Source: Narthecium ossifragum
Lineage: Eukaryota > Streptophyta > Magnoliopsida > Dioscoreales > Nartheciaceae
Assembly (NCBI GenBank): GCA_963920575.1
Contig: OY986968.1
Coordinates: forward strand, 4,705,485 to 4,769,484
Reading direction: 5' to 3'
Length of the DNA: 64,000 bases
Shown here: piece after piece, positions 32,757 to 43,619 of the stretch
How the letters are laid out: each line of letters starts with the position of its first letter
How positions within the stretch are numbered: position 1 is the stretch's first letter
Program-made: the position numbers and the translations under genes
Notes under the pieces: generated by a model
The model's database searches: none
Told to the model about the DNA's origin: nothing
The model's input: the letters and a program-made list of their open reading frames with translations, nothing else

Positions 32757-32821
32757 TAGCGAGATTGGTGGGTCTCTTCTTCTCCCTCCGCCTTCGGGCT
32801 TAACTAATTAAAAAAAAAAAA
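32757..32821 (+). mobile_element. Very short LINE 3' end with poly(A)
   Basis: GCCTTCGGGCTTAACTAATT followed by an A12 run. It is flanked by similar ~14-bp sequences (GCGAGATTGGTGGG before, TCGAGATTCGTGGC after), the pattern of target-primed insertion. The same tail in a diverged form, GCCTTTGGGCTCAATTAGTC plus A10 on the minus strand, ends the LINE fragment at 33183, linking the two. Confidence 0.65.
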
Positions 32822-33182
32822 TCGAGATTCGTGGCGATGTCATGGGATTGAACTGTGTTCATGCATGTTTTTTTTCCTTCTATTTCTAGAATAGCTGTTT
32901 AAGCTATCAGTTGACTTGTTAATTTAAGGTGTTGGTCAAGCCGTCAAGGCACTGCATTTTAATGTCGGCTATAGTTCTCATTTGATCCAATTTGCAGTTG
33001 AATGGAATCGGAATATAATTGAGGTTAGACCGGTTCTTAGGCACTTCGAATTCGTTAGAACTGATAATTGATAATCCAGTCAAGATTGCCCTGCTTGGTT
33101 ATCCCCAAAATCCTGCCAAACAAGCCGGGAATAAGGAACGGAGATAATAGCAAATAAACTGAAATCCTAGCTCCCAAATCAG

Positions 33183-33640
33183 TTTTTTTTTTGACTAATT
33201 GAGCCCAAAGGCTAATGACCCAGCTAAGGGTTAAGTACAAAATTACCCTAGGGGATCCCCACAGTCCCCTTCAGAATCCATAAAGTTCAATCAAAGTGTA
33301 AGGGCCTCACGTGCCAACCTATCCGCATGCATGTTGTCTTCACGGGGGATGTAGGAGACATGAAAATCTGTGAAGTTGCGTCCAAGCCACCATATGTCCT
33401 GCACGGTGCACCTGATTTCCTCTGTTAATGGCATCATGCCCTCTATCATTCTTGTTGCATGGAGTGAGTCACTCTCGATAAGTATCCGCTTGAAGCCACG
33501 TTGCTGCGCGATACTAATCGCTAAATGGATGCCGCGGAGCTCCCCAAGGAGGATGGAGCTGGTGGTTTGAGAGGTGCTTTCAGATCATAGAAGAAGGTTG
33601 TCGTCGCTGATGCACGCCACCCCAATGCCAGCCGTGCCTG
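33183..33640 (-). mobile_element. 5'-truncated LINE with RNase H domain
   Basis: On the minus strand an RVT_3-type RNase H region reads GELRGIHLAISIAQQRGF, RILIESDSLHATRMI and REDNMHADRLAREAL, ending at a TGA (33293-33291). It carries the Glu and two Asp positions expected of RNase H, plus one in-frame stop upstream (LLL*SES). About 100 nt of 3' UTR and a poly(A) run (T10 at 33183-33192 on plus) follow. This is a decayed plant L1-type element; a diverged host RNase H-like gene is the less likely alternative because of the poly(A) tail. Confidence 0.82.
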
Positions 33641-34206
33641 AGAGCATATCAAATTTTTAATGCAACGTCTTCTCATGCCCGTGACAGCCATCATAACCCC
33701 CTTACACCTGGCATCATGCTATTGGTTTTTGAGTGGATAAAATAATAATAATAATAAAAACAAACATTCCACACAGGAAGTCTCTGGCGGCCATGGCTTC
33801 TCCTGCCATCTTTCATCATATGTGCCATTTCTCCTTTCTCTCATCTTCTTACCCCTTTCTCTCATCTCTTCTCCCTTTCAACTGGTCCCTTCTCTTCTCT
33901 ATCTTCGGATGTTTCAGTTTTTTTCAACAAAATAGTCCACCGTAGAGAGCTCTCCATATAGGCAAGGCAATGAGAAACGTTCAGCTGCATTGCCACTTCG
34001 ATGGACAGGTTAAGAAGGGGAAGAGGAGGAAGAGATGCATTGATGGGCCCGCATGGGGATGCATCAATTTATTTATTTTATATTATTTTAATAATATATA
34101 TTAAAATAATAATATTATAAAAATATAAAAATGGGCTCCCATGGGAATGCATTGATGTGTATTACCGTGCCACGTTACCATGCTATGCCATATGTTGATA
34201 CGATCC
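33641..34206. other. Intergenic, low-complexity AT
   Basis: ATAATAATA and TTTATATTATTTTAATAATATAT stretches and a pyrimidine-rich segment (33810-33920). The phrase CCCATGGGAATGCATTGATG near 34137 echoes GCATGGGGATGCATCAAT near 34051. No gene recognised. Confidence 0.35.
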
Positions 34207-34332
34207 TTTTTCGCGTCCACCGTAGATGGAGGCTATGTGTACGTCGCCGGCAAGAACGCCCTCAACACCGCCGAGCCTTATGACCTGGTGGAGGACAGGT
34301 GGACATCGATGCCGACGACGGCGGAGGAGTGA
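34207..34332 (+). pseudogene. F-box/kelch-repeat gene fragment
   Basis: One frame reads STVDGGYVYVAG, KNALNTAEPYDLVEDRW and SMPTTAEE followed by a stop. This is a single kelch blade of the plant F-box/kelch type (GGxxYVxGG and YDxxxDxW signatures), with several residues missing after the Gly pair. No F-box or other blades lie nearby. Confidence 0.72.
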
Positions 34333-34834
34333 GCGTCTGTCGGAGATGTCAAATAAACGGGCGTTGATATGAGAGGGATTTGCCAGTGGAGGCATCGAAC
34401 AGGACATGTGGGGTGGTAATATTTTACTTTATTATAATATATTTAGGTTGATTATGTTGAATATGTTATTCAAAAGTTAAGGTGAATATATGCATTATAA
34501 AATTAATAAATGTGAAAATATTACTAATTAAATTATATGTTTTATCATATTATATGTATTATCATATTATTAAATAATTTATTAAAACCAAGGTAAATAT
34601 TATATGCATTATCATATTATTAATTAGGGTTAATTGGCGTTTAGTCTCCTTGTATGAAAATATTTGGTACTAGATTTGGATAGCTTTTTCTGAAGGCATT
34701 TACTACCCGATCATTCCGTTATGATTAGTTTTGATTTTTTAAGACTAAAATGCCCTTTGTCCCCCCCACTACTCTTCGCGGCTCCTCATTCCACCACTTC
34801 CGTTGTACCTCCACCTCTACCTCCTCAAGAAGCC
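34333..34834. other. AT-rich intergenic sequence
   Basis: TATATTATCAT-type stretches (34490-34620) and a short GC-rich run leading into the LRR fragment. No features recognised. Confidence 0.35.
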
Positions 34835-36623
34835 TCTCCACCGCAATGGAGTGGAGAGACGAGGCGTTGAAGAGCTGGGCGAGAATGGAGCCGTGGAGGT
34901 TAAGTCGGCGGAGGAACATGAGCGACCCGAGCTTGGATGGGATGTAGTCGGAGAGGTTCTTCCCAGACACGGCAAGCCCCACTACGCGCGGGGTCGCCGC
35001 GGCACTGCGAGCAGAGACGTTAGAGCAGGAGACGCCCGCTGTGCGCCTTGTTGGTTTGTTTCACACCCGCGTGTGCACACGCTGGCCTTATTTATGTTAG
35101 TGCTTGATTAGAATAGTTAGGTGGACCCGGGATCGGAAGATTCCAGCTCGGGCGCGCTGAAGCTTGCTTTTGGGCAGCTTACGACCCTTGAGCGATCGAT
35201 CGCTCCTAAAAGCGATCGATCGGAGTCTCGGATCGATCCGACTTGGTGTTGGATTGATCCGGACTAGCTTTTCCTTCGCGAGTGATCGATCTCTCCTTGG
35301 AGCGATCGATCGGACTCGCGTCGGTGGCTTTTTCTGCTTCGCGAGGACAGCCGCCGTTGGCCGTCGCTCTCTCCTGTCAGAAGAGGAGGACTTTCCCTCC
35401 CCTCCTTCACCTTTCCCCCCTCTTTTCCGGCTGTCCCCTCCCCCTTTCCTCCTTTTCTCCTTCCCCTCCTTTTTCTTCTTCTTCCTCCTTCTTTCTTCTC
35501 TCCCGACGGTTCTTTTCCCCTGTTTTTCCGGCAGCCCTCTTCCTCTCTTCCTTTCTTCCTCCTCCGGCCATCATTTTGGGTGTTCTAAGGCTTGTTGGAT
35601 CCGTGGCAATGAGAGGAAGGCTCCTGGTGTGGTTTGGAGGCTTGTTGGTAACTGGTTGCGAGGGATCAACCGGGTTTAGCGTTCTTCGATAGGTGCTCTA
35701 CCTACTGTTGTTCTTTAGTGGGTTTCTCTAGATCTAGCCGTTGGATCTTGTTGATCTTTGTCTTGTTGGATTCCTCATGCTTAGTAGATTTTCTGATATA
35801 GATTTCATAAGCTTTGGTTGAGATCTGAGTAGGTTTTATGCATGATTAAGCTTGGCTTTTCTGGTTTCTGCTGTTTTTGAAGAACAACCGGCTTGCGGCG
35901 AGTTTTTCGGCCAGTACGTACATGATCTTGGGTTGTGATGAACATAAGAGTTGTAGATCTTTGAATCTACTCTCTAACCCAACTGATTTCATAATTTTCC
36001 GATTTTCTTACGATTTGTTATGAATTGTTTACTGGAGGGCTGCGTTGCAGCAATTAATTAGTAAGTTAGTTTAATTAACGGTTTTGATTAGTGTTTTCCC
36101 GTTAATCCAACCGTTGGATGATTATGTATTTTGGATACGTTGATCCTGGTATGTACACCTACTGATGGCTAAGTTAGAGCTTGAATCCGACGACGTTTGG
36201 ATGTCGGATCGACGGGATCAATTAGCCCCTAAGTAGAGGCTTTGAGTGTTTTGAATATAATATTATATTTAGGAATATAATATTATATTGTTTACTGTTC
36301 ATCATCGTTTTCGGGGTTGCTTCCCGTTGCAGGAGTCCGCGGTTGACGGTCGTGGTACCGTCGTAATGCCGGGACCCGCTGCGGATCTGCTGGCAGCGGT
36401 TGGTAGTACCGCTACAGCGATCCGGTTGACTTGTATGCTATCCTTGACATACTGTTGCATGCCTATCTCTTGTATGTGTATGTTCATAGCATGCATTGTT
36501 GATTTGTGCATTAGTTGCATTGGTTAGGGCGTGGGTGATCTGTGGGTCGCCGTCCCGAGGCTGGAAGCTCGGACTTAGCCCTAGGACCGGGGTTGGGTAG
36601 TTTGGACTTGGTTTGAATGGTGG

Positions 36624-38841
36624 TGTGAGGACCCGTCCCTCCATCCCTTCGGCTTGTTGTTTACCCCAAGGGCAATTTTGGGAGATTGCGCCTTGGCGGT
36701 CGTTTCACACGGGGTGTGCACACACATACCTTGTTTGGTACTTGTGTTTGTTTAGAAAGGTTAGGTGGACCCGAGGTTGGGGGTTCTGGGCTTGGGCCTG
36801 GGTCCCAGCCCAAGTTTGCCTTTCAGGGCACAGAAGATCGATCACCTTGGGGTGAAGATCGATCCTGTTGCTAGCAGGATCGATCATGCATGCAAGGATG
36901 ATCGATCCTACGTGTGCCTGGAAGTCTTTATCGGTGGCTTTCGAAGGACGGCCACCGCGGTGGCCGTCGCTTCCCCTGTCAGGGGAGGGGAGACTTTTGC
37001 TCCCCTCCTTTGCCTTTCCCGCGGTTTCTCCGGCTTTCCCCGGCCTTACCCCCTTCCCCTCCCCCTCCTTTCTTCCCCTCTTCTTCTTCTTTCCCGCGAA
37101 TGCTCTGCTTCTTCCCCTGTTCCGACCGCTCCTTTCTCTCCTCCGTTCTTCCTCCTCCGGGCACCTCTCCTGGAGCTTGAAGGCTCGTTGGGTTCGTGGC
37201 GAGGCGAGGAAGATTCGTGGCTAGTCTTCGTGGATCGAAGCTGCTCTGAGGAGGTAGGGTCTTCTTCTAAACTCCGGCTGTTTGAGGGTTTTGTATCCGG
37301 GTTTTGTTTTGCTTAGATCTCCTTGTGGAGTTGTTCTTTCCCGGTTTTGAGGCCTTGAGTAGCCTCGTTGTACTCAGATCTACCAGCTCACCAAGTTTGG
37401 TGAGGCTTGGTTGTGTTTTCCGGCGGTTCTCCGGTCGGAAGCACGCCGGAACCCATCTTTGGGTGATCGATCCTTCTGGGAAGAAGGATCGGTCCTCTGG
37501 TGTTGGCCCGCAGTGCCCAGCACATGATCGATTTTCTTATGGGAGGAGATCGATCATGGGGCCTGGGTTAGCTTGGTTGCCCTTCGTCCCGAGAATGATC
37601 GATCTTCCTGGAAGGAAGGATCGATCATCCTTGGTGCGACTGGAAGGGTGCCCTCTGTCACCAAAAGGATCGATCTTCCTGGGAGGAATGATCGATCTTC
37701 TTTGGCTCGACAGTGAGGGAAGCTCACTGTTGCTTGGATGATCGATCCTTCCCTAGGTGAGGATCGATCCTTCAGTAGCAGAGAGGGTTTTTCAAGGGTT
37801 TTGCCCGCGGGGCTTCGCATGTATGTGGTTTTTACGATTTTTACCCTCGGGGTTGATCCTGTAATGAGTTATGCATGAATGCTTATCGCTTTGTGGTTGA
37901 ACTGGGAGGGTGATGCCTCTCAGGTGTGTAGAATAAATGGGTTGACGGTATGCCCTTACCGCTTTGTGGTGAACCGAGGGAGTCATGACCCTCGGGAGTG
38001 TTTAGTATAAATGGGCCGAAGGTGTGCCCTTGCCGTGTTGTTTGTTTACAGCTTTATCATACTTATCCTGCCCTTTTTCCTGTGCATTAGACATGCTAGG
38101 ATAGGTTGGATGGGTGTTGACTCTGCTGCTTAGAGTACCGAGTGATGGTAGTCTTAACTTCGGTTGTTCCGTCAAGTGCGGAGATCCCGCTTGGAGAAGG
38201 GGGTCCTACTGGTTGCGTCGTGTCCACCCTGTGTCAGGGAATGTCGGAGTTGCCCACCCCTGAGCAGTGGCGTTATCGGAGATACGCATCTAGGACAGGA
38301 ACCCTTCGGGTTATTGATGGGATTGTGGGATCCTTGGCAAGCCTCGGTACTTGGCATTAGAGTGTGTCCGGTTGCTTTACCCCTTGGTGTGTGGGAGTTG
38401 TAGAGTAGGACCCTGCTGAGCTGTTGCTCATGCCTACCTGGACTGTGTTGTTTGCAGGTGCGGGCCCCCGTTCTCCTCCGGTGCTTCCCCGTCGGCAGTC
38501 TCGTGGCAGCGGGCCGGATCCTGACCATGTCTGAGGGTCAGGATGGGTTCGTGTGTGCGTTCGCGGAGACCCCGGTGGGTGATGCGGCTTCTGTTTGGGG
38601 ACTGTGATCCCTTGTGGCTTTTGTACTAAACTCTGTTAACTCTTTTATTACCGTTTTGTAATAAATGTTAATAGCTGTGGTTTAGTAGCTTGCTTCCGCT
38701 CTTTCTCTGTGTTGTCCAGCTGTTTCCGCCAGCTGGGCCTTAGTCTCAACTGTTTCCGCCAGTTGAGGCTAGTGGTTGTGGTGTTCGTTTTCCCCCCCTC
38801 GTGTCCCGGCCCGGGTGTGCTCTGCGGGTCGGGGCGCGACA
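36624..38841 (+). mobile_element. Solo LTR C, 2.2 kb, nested in solo LTR B
   Basis: Starts TGTGAGGACCCGTCCCTCC and ends GGGTCGGGGCGCGACA. The exact 5-bp duplication GGTGG flanks it (36619-36623, 38842-38846). It belongs to the same family as LTRs A and B and is the youngest insertion at this site. Pyrimidine-rich stretches (about 37000-37160) give long spurious ORFs. Confidence 0.92.
37445..37770. repeat. GATCGATC palindrome cluster in solo LTR C
   Basis: About ten GATCGATC or near-copies with a recurring ATGATCGATCTTCCTGG / AGGATCGATCATCC arrangement, forming inverted pairs. Another four lie at 36836-36910. Solo LTR B has its own set at 35190-35315. Confidence 0.82.
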
Positions 38842-39639
38842 GGTGGTGTCCAGTCGTTTCGATGATAGGCTTAGATGACTGGTACACTTGTTGCTTGATG
38901 ATTGTAGAGGTCGTGTCGGCCTTGAGTCGGATGCTGAGGTGTAGCCGGTGTCCCACTGTGCGGACCCTGGGGTAGAGGAGTTGTCTAACTCAGCGGTGCC
39001 TTTTTCCCGCCTGCAGTGCCGTTCCCTGCAGTTGTGTGTCGCCAGTGTTGTTCGTGCTACTGATGGCTGCTCCTGGGCCTCAGGGACACGCGGTGGGGTT
39101 ATGGGACCCCTGTATACACCCAGATCTTATTTGAGGGCGACACTATTGCGTTTCCCTCTTCCTTCTGTGTGTCGTAATGTAGAACCCTACTGATCTTAGT
39201 GCTCACACCTACCCGGGCTGTGTTTTGCAGGCGCAGGCGTCAGTTCTTCCTCTGTGGCCCCTACCGGGCAGTTGGTCGGCGGTGCGGCGGCGCCTGGTGG
39301 ACTTTGAGAGCTGGCGATATTTACTGCTTTTACCTTTGGTTAGTTAGTCTTCTACATGAGTAATGTTGTATTTGGATCTTCCCCTCTCCGAGGATATGTA
39401 TGTTAAACACTTCTGGTTTTGAATCTGAGGTTCGAGGTTCTGCTAATAAATTGTTGTTTTAAATTGAGGGTATTTTGATGAATTGCTAGGGAGACCAATA
39501 GGTTAGAGGGAACCCTCGCCGTCTTTTTCCGCATTTTGTAGGTTCCGGTTCGCGTCGCCCGGCCCGGTTGGGCTTTTACGTGTCGGGGCGCGACACCCGC
39601 CCATCGGCATGGATCGGCATCAGACTCGTCCCAGGCAGC

Positions 39640-39930
39640 GAGGGCGGTGGAGGGGTCGCTGGAGCTTGGGAGCTTGGGAGGAGATCACTTGGGAGGCCAG
39701 CGGCATGGATCGCTTGGGAGGAGATCATCGCTTGGGAGCTTGGGAGGAGATCGCTTTGGAGCTTGGGAGGCCAGCGGCATGGATCGGCATTGGACTCGTC
39801 CCAGGCAGTGATTGGCAGGGCAGCAGAGGAGCTTGGGAGAAGATCGGAGGTCGGGGCGACGCCGGAGATGTGGTCGCAGGGATAATGAGCTTGGGGCGTC
39901 GGCAGTGAAGGAGGAGAAGAGGTGAGAGGA
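39640..39930. repeat. Shuffled GCTTGGGAGGAGATCG repeat with duplicated LRR-cap piece
   Basis: Five or so copies of GCTTGGGAGGAGATC-like units alternate with GGCCAGCGGCATGGATCGGC. The GGACTCGTCCCAGGCAG segment of the LRR cap occurs twice (near 39625 and 39797). ORFs in all frames are repeat artefacts. Confidence 0.7.
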
Positions 39931-40069
39931 GAGAGAGAAAGCCGAGCAAGAATAGGAAAAATAGTAGAAAAATAGCGGAAAAGGCCCGAAAATAGGAAAA
40001 TATGTTGGAAAAATAGGGGAAAAAATGCCTGAAAAAATAGGTGTAAAATATGGGAAAATATCCAACTTG

Positions 40070-40830
40070 AAGTATGGAAAGTAAATAATGAAATTAATGG
40101 AGAGTAACGCATGGAAAGTAACTATCAAAATTATGGAAAGTAACTACCAAAATTGTTATTAGAATTGTGGAAAGTAACTACGAGAATTGTGGAAAGTAAG
40201 TACCAGAATTGTGGAACGTAATTACGAAAATTATGGAAATAACTACGAAAATTATGAAAAGTAATTCGTGGAAAGTAACTAGTGTAAAGTAATTAGTAAA
40301 AAAAAAGTGTGGAAAGTAACTTATAAAAGTCACTACTGAAACTGAAGACGCTCATGTCAATATCCAACTTGAATTTTGGAAAGTAACTAATGAAACTAAT
40401 AGAAAGTAACAAGTTGAAGGTAACTAAAGTCTCGATGATGAAATCATGGAAAGTTTGTGAGTTACTTTCTGAATTAACTAGAGGAAAGTCATTATTAAAT
40501 TACTATCTACATTTATTACATGTTACTTTTCATTACTAGTGGAAAGTAACTAGTGAAAAGTAACTTATTGAAGTCACTACTGGAACTGAAGACACTCACG
40601 ATAATATCCAACTTAAATTTGTTCAAAGTAACTTTGGTGGAAAGTAATTTATGCAAAGTAAAGCTATTTTTATATTGAAAAATAAAAAGTGAAATTTCCT
40701 CCATATTTTCTCGATTTTTCCCTTATTTTTCTTATTTAAGCCGATTTTTTCACATATTATTTGTGGAAAGTAACTTTGTCGGAGAGTAATTTATGGAAAG
40801 TAACTTTGGTGGAAAGTAATTTGTGAAAAG
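40070..40830. repeat. Degenerate TGGAAAGTAACT array
   Basis: More than twenty copies of (T)GGAAAGTAACT or close variants, most 12-30 bp apart with no fixed period, a few inverted (AGTTACTTTC). Stragglers continue to 41430 (GGAAAGTAACTCAAT). Dense oriented short motifs of this kind resemble subterminal binding-site zones of DNA transposons, but I could not find matching ends. Confidence 0.75.
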
Positions 40831-40989
40831 TTTTCCTATTTTTTCTGCATATTTCACTTATTTTATCCTATTTTTTTTCCAATTTTCCTGAATTTTTCTC
40901 ATTTATCATAGTATTTTTCTTCATTTTTCCCTTTGTTTTCTCTCTCCCCCTTACTTTCTCCCTCCACCATTTTTTGTTTTATTTTTTCC

Positions 40990-42140
40990 GACAGCTTAGA
41001 GTCGCCAGAGCTTGAACGTCGGCGAGGAGGGACGATCGGCGGTCGGGGAGATCGGAGGAGAGGTCGGTCGAGCGTGGGGAGTCGATCCAACGGCTTGGAT
41101 CATGCCGTTTACCGGCGGTTTAGGCGAATCCAAGGTAGCTCGTCGGTGGGTCTTGAGGATGCCGGAGGTCTTGGATCGTGCCAGATCTCGGCGGATTTGG
41201 CCGGAGGTCTTGGATCGTGCCGGATCTCAGCGGATCTGGGCGGAGGTCTTGGATTGTGCCGGATCTGGCTAGAGGAGGCGAAGGAGATTGGGGAGGGTGG
41301 CGGAGGAGATCGGGGAGGTGGTGGAGGAGATGGAAAGTAACTCAATAGGAGGAGCTCGGGGAGGTGGCGGAGGAGATGAGGGGGGGGTGGCGGAGGTGAT
41401 GGAAAGTGACTCGAGTGGAGGAGATGGAAAGTAACTCAATCATGGCGGAGGAGATTGGGGAGGGTGGCGGAGGAGCTTGGGGAGGTCGGAGATGGGGGCG
41501 GCCCGTGGTCGAGGAAGGAGCTTGGCGAGGTGAGTTGCATGCCGGCGTTGCTCGACGGCGATGCGAATCATGGTTGGCGGCTACGGAGCTCGGAGATGGG
41601 GGCGGCCCGTGGTCGGCGAAGGAGGTTGGGGTGCATCGGAGCCGTGCATGGCGGTGAGGCTTCCCGGTGAGAAGAGGTCGGCTTGGAGTCGTGATCAGGG
41701 AATAAGCCCAGCTGGTGTCAGGATGGAAGAGAGGAGAGGCGACAGGATTGCCGTTGAGCAAAGTCGGAGTCGGTGTTAGGATGGAAGAGAGGATGAGGCG
41801 GATCTAGGGTCGCTCGTCGGTGGGTCTTGAGGAGGCCAGGCGTCGGCCATGGGCTACCGATTCTCACCGGAAAACTGTCGGGAAGTGTCGGAGGGGTAGG
41901 GGGAGGCCGGATCATGGGTTTGAGGAGATCGGGGTGGCTTCGTCGGAGGCAGTGGATTTGTCAGAGGCGGTGGTCGAAGGCGGCTGCGTCGGAGGCGAGG
42001 TCGTGGTAAGGGCGGAATGAAGGTGGTTTCGTCGGAGGCGATGGTCGGAGGCGGCTTCATCAGAGGTTGTGGAATGAAGGCGGTTTCGTCGGAATGAAGG
42101 TGGGGTGGGGGGGGGGGGGGGTAAGCGGTCGTGGAAGGTC
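40990..42140. repeat. GC/GA-rich degenerate minisatellite block
   Basis: Repeated GGAGGAGATCGGGGAGG, GAGGTCTTGGATCGTGCCGGATCTC (three copies near 41167-41270) and GGTTTCGTCGGAGGCG-type units, ending in a G-run near 42105-42122. Overlapping ORFs on both strands are artefacts of composition. Sequence from 42150 to 43035 is AT-rich, with a MITE-like segment near 42290-42500 and a CT microsatellite near 42550; no gene recognised. Confidence 0.6.
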
Positions 42141-43035
42141 ATGGAGGGGCATTTTGGTCATTTGAATAGAGAAATGGCCGCAGGAAAGTTATCAAGCACT
42201 TTAAGCCGTAATATATTTTTTTTTGGCGACTTATTGACAAATCCCCCTATTAATTAAACCACCAGTATGTCCCATAAAAAATTCAAAAGTAAAATTTACT
42301 TTTCACCTCACCAATTCCTATTCCTATTCATATTCTATCTTTTTCATTTTTCATCCAAACATCATTTCCTTATTCCAAGTAATCATTACTTTCTTATCCA
42401 TACTTTTCAACTAAATATAAAAAAATGAAATAACTTTTATCCCACAACTTATCCCAGTATACTAATCCCTATTCTCTCTAAATCTGGATAGACTATTCCA
42501 CAACCAAATGATATCCAAAAGAGTCCATCGGGCTGAGCTTGGTCAGCTGCCTCTCTCTCTCTCTCTCTCTCACCAAATTACTCCATTTATGTGTCTCCAC
42601 TCTCCACAAACCTACTAGCCAGTGATCGTAATTTTTAGGCCAAACGTGTGTAACAACCAGCTCGCTCATGTGCAGCTGGTTAATGTTCATAATTCATCTT
42701 AAAACTAATTTTTCTTCCATAAGTCGACCATCCTTGTAATATTGACTTTGTCAAATGAACTAATTTAAAATTTAAATCAGCCCTGTCTGTATATTCACGA
42801 CAACTCAGATCTCATTGGTAGATTTATCGATGGATTAGAATAAGAATCGGTAATGGACTATCGATGACATGTACACATATACATTGCGCATGCCAATTGA
42901 TATATCCGAATTTTAATTCTATGGTCCATGCTAGGAAGAGGTCATCGAGTCCGCGTATAAAAATCCACCAATTTGTTTCTCAAAAAATGGCGCTGATTGA
43001 TGTACATGTTAACGTCATATGTGCGTTACACATGT

Positions 43036-43250
43036 CCGAATCGGTAGTGGACTAGATCAATGAATCGGTAGTCCACTACCGATTGAATTATTCATCTAGT
43101 CTATTGATAATGAGATACCGATGGACTCTATCCATCAATCGGTACCTCACTATCGATATAATTCAATCGGCACTCTACTACTCTACTACTTATTCAATGA
43201 TATAATCGATCGGTAGATCACTGCTGACGAATCGGTAGATTCGGTGGCAT
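43036..43250. repeat. AATCGGTAGT inverted and direct repeats
   Basis: Multiple copies of AATCGGTAG(T) in direct and inverted orientation, including GAATCGGTAGT next to CCACTACCGATTGA (43063-43087), which form an imperfect palindrome. This is probably a degraded DNA element upstream of the VIN3-like promoter. Confidence 0.6.
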
Positions 43251-43298
43251 GTGATCCATGTAAGCAAAACATTACTTCTCAAAAAAATACTCCCTTTT

Positions 43299-43308
43299 TA
43301 TATATAAA
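43299..43308 (+). promoter_or_regulatory. TATA box, VIN3-like gene
   Basis: TATATATAAA about 25-30 bp before the start of a CT-rich leader (43330 onwards), followed by a GT donor at 43620. Position and context suggest the core promoter for the gene whose coding part starts at 46821. Confidence 0.5.
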
Positions 43309-43329
43309 ACTCCGTCACCGTGCGTGCCC

Positions 43330-43619
43330 GTCTCTCATCTCTCTGCTCCCTCGGCTTCGCGCCTGCAGCCCAACGCCGCCGCCAACGCCGACGCCGCCCG
43401 GCCGGTGCTCCGGTTCCGCAGCGGCCACCGCCGTGGCCGGCGCCTCGTCGACCCTCCCACTACTCCCTCGCTTCGCCCTTATTTATCACTCTTTCTTTCT
43501 CTTTTCTCCAGCCCTAAGATCGGGGGACCAGTGTCGGATCTCTTGTTATTCGCATTGCTGGAGGAGAGGAGATGAAGGGAACGTCTAAGTCCTGGGTTGC
43601 CATGGGCTTATTCTCGGAG
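43330..43619 (+). other. Non-coding first exon (5' UTR) of the VIN3-like gene
   Basis: CT- and GC-rich leader ending GGAG before GTAGTT (donor at 43620). It joins the acceptor TTTCCAG at 46781-46787. It contains an upstream ATG at 43572 that would run MKGTSKSWVAMGLFSEG and then stop (TGA 46791-46793) after splicing, a 17-codon upstream ORF that could dampen translation. The exon's start is inferred from the TATA box; no transcript evidence is available here. Confidence 0.55.

Larger units (their letters stand above)
35040..39595 (+). mobile_element. Solo LTR B, ~2.3 kb, interrupted by solo LTR C
   Basis: Starts TGTGCGCCTTGTTGG and ends TCGGGGCGCGACA. The exact 5-bp duplication CCCGC flanks it (35035-35039, 39596-39600). 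It shares the TTAGGTGGACCCGGGATCGG block and CGATCGATCG motifs with solo LTR A but lacks about 160 bp near its 5' end. Removing it restores the LRR frame of the host sequence. Confidence 0.9.
34835..39640 (-). pseudogene. LRR receptor-kinase 5' fragment split by nested solo LTRs
   Basis: On the minus strand the piece at 39640-39596 reads WDESDADPCRWAG. If the LTR (35040-39595) and one target copy are removed, it joins in frame to VSCSNVSARSAAATPRVVGL, SGKNLSDYIPSKLGSLMF and LRRLNLHG (35034-34835). This is the LRRNT cap (W..DPC.W.GV.C) and first leucine-rich repeat of a plant LRR receptor-like kinase. After LHG a few residues are missing and the frame soon loses its LRR pattern. Upstream of 39640 the cap motif recurs (near 39780-39812, WDESNADPCRW) among shuffled repeats. 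No kinase domain is present. Confidence 0.85.

Noticed and set aside
33291..33600. Host RNase H-like gene
   Set aside because: An in-frame stop, truncation at the 5' side and a terminal poly(A) run fit a decayed LINE better.
35164..37316. Several 120-180 codon plus-strand ORFs in solo LTRs B and C
   Set aside because: Pyrimidine-rich LTR sequence gives Ser/Pro/Phe-rich open frames; no retroviral or host domain is visible.
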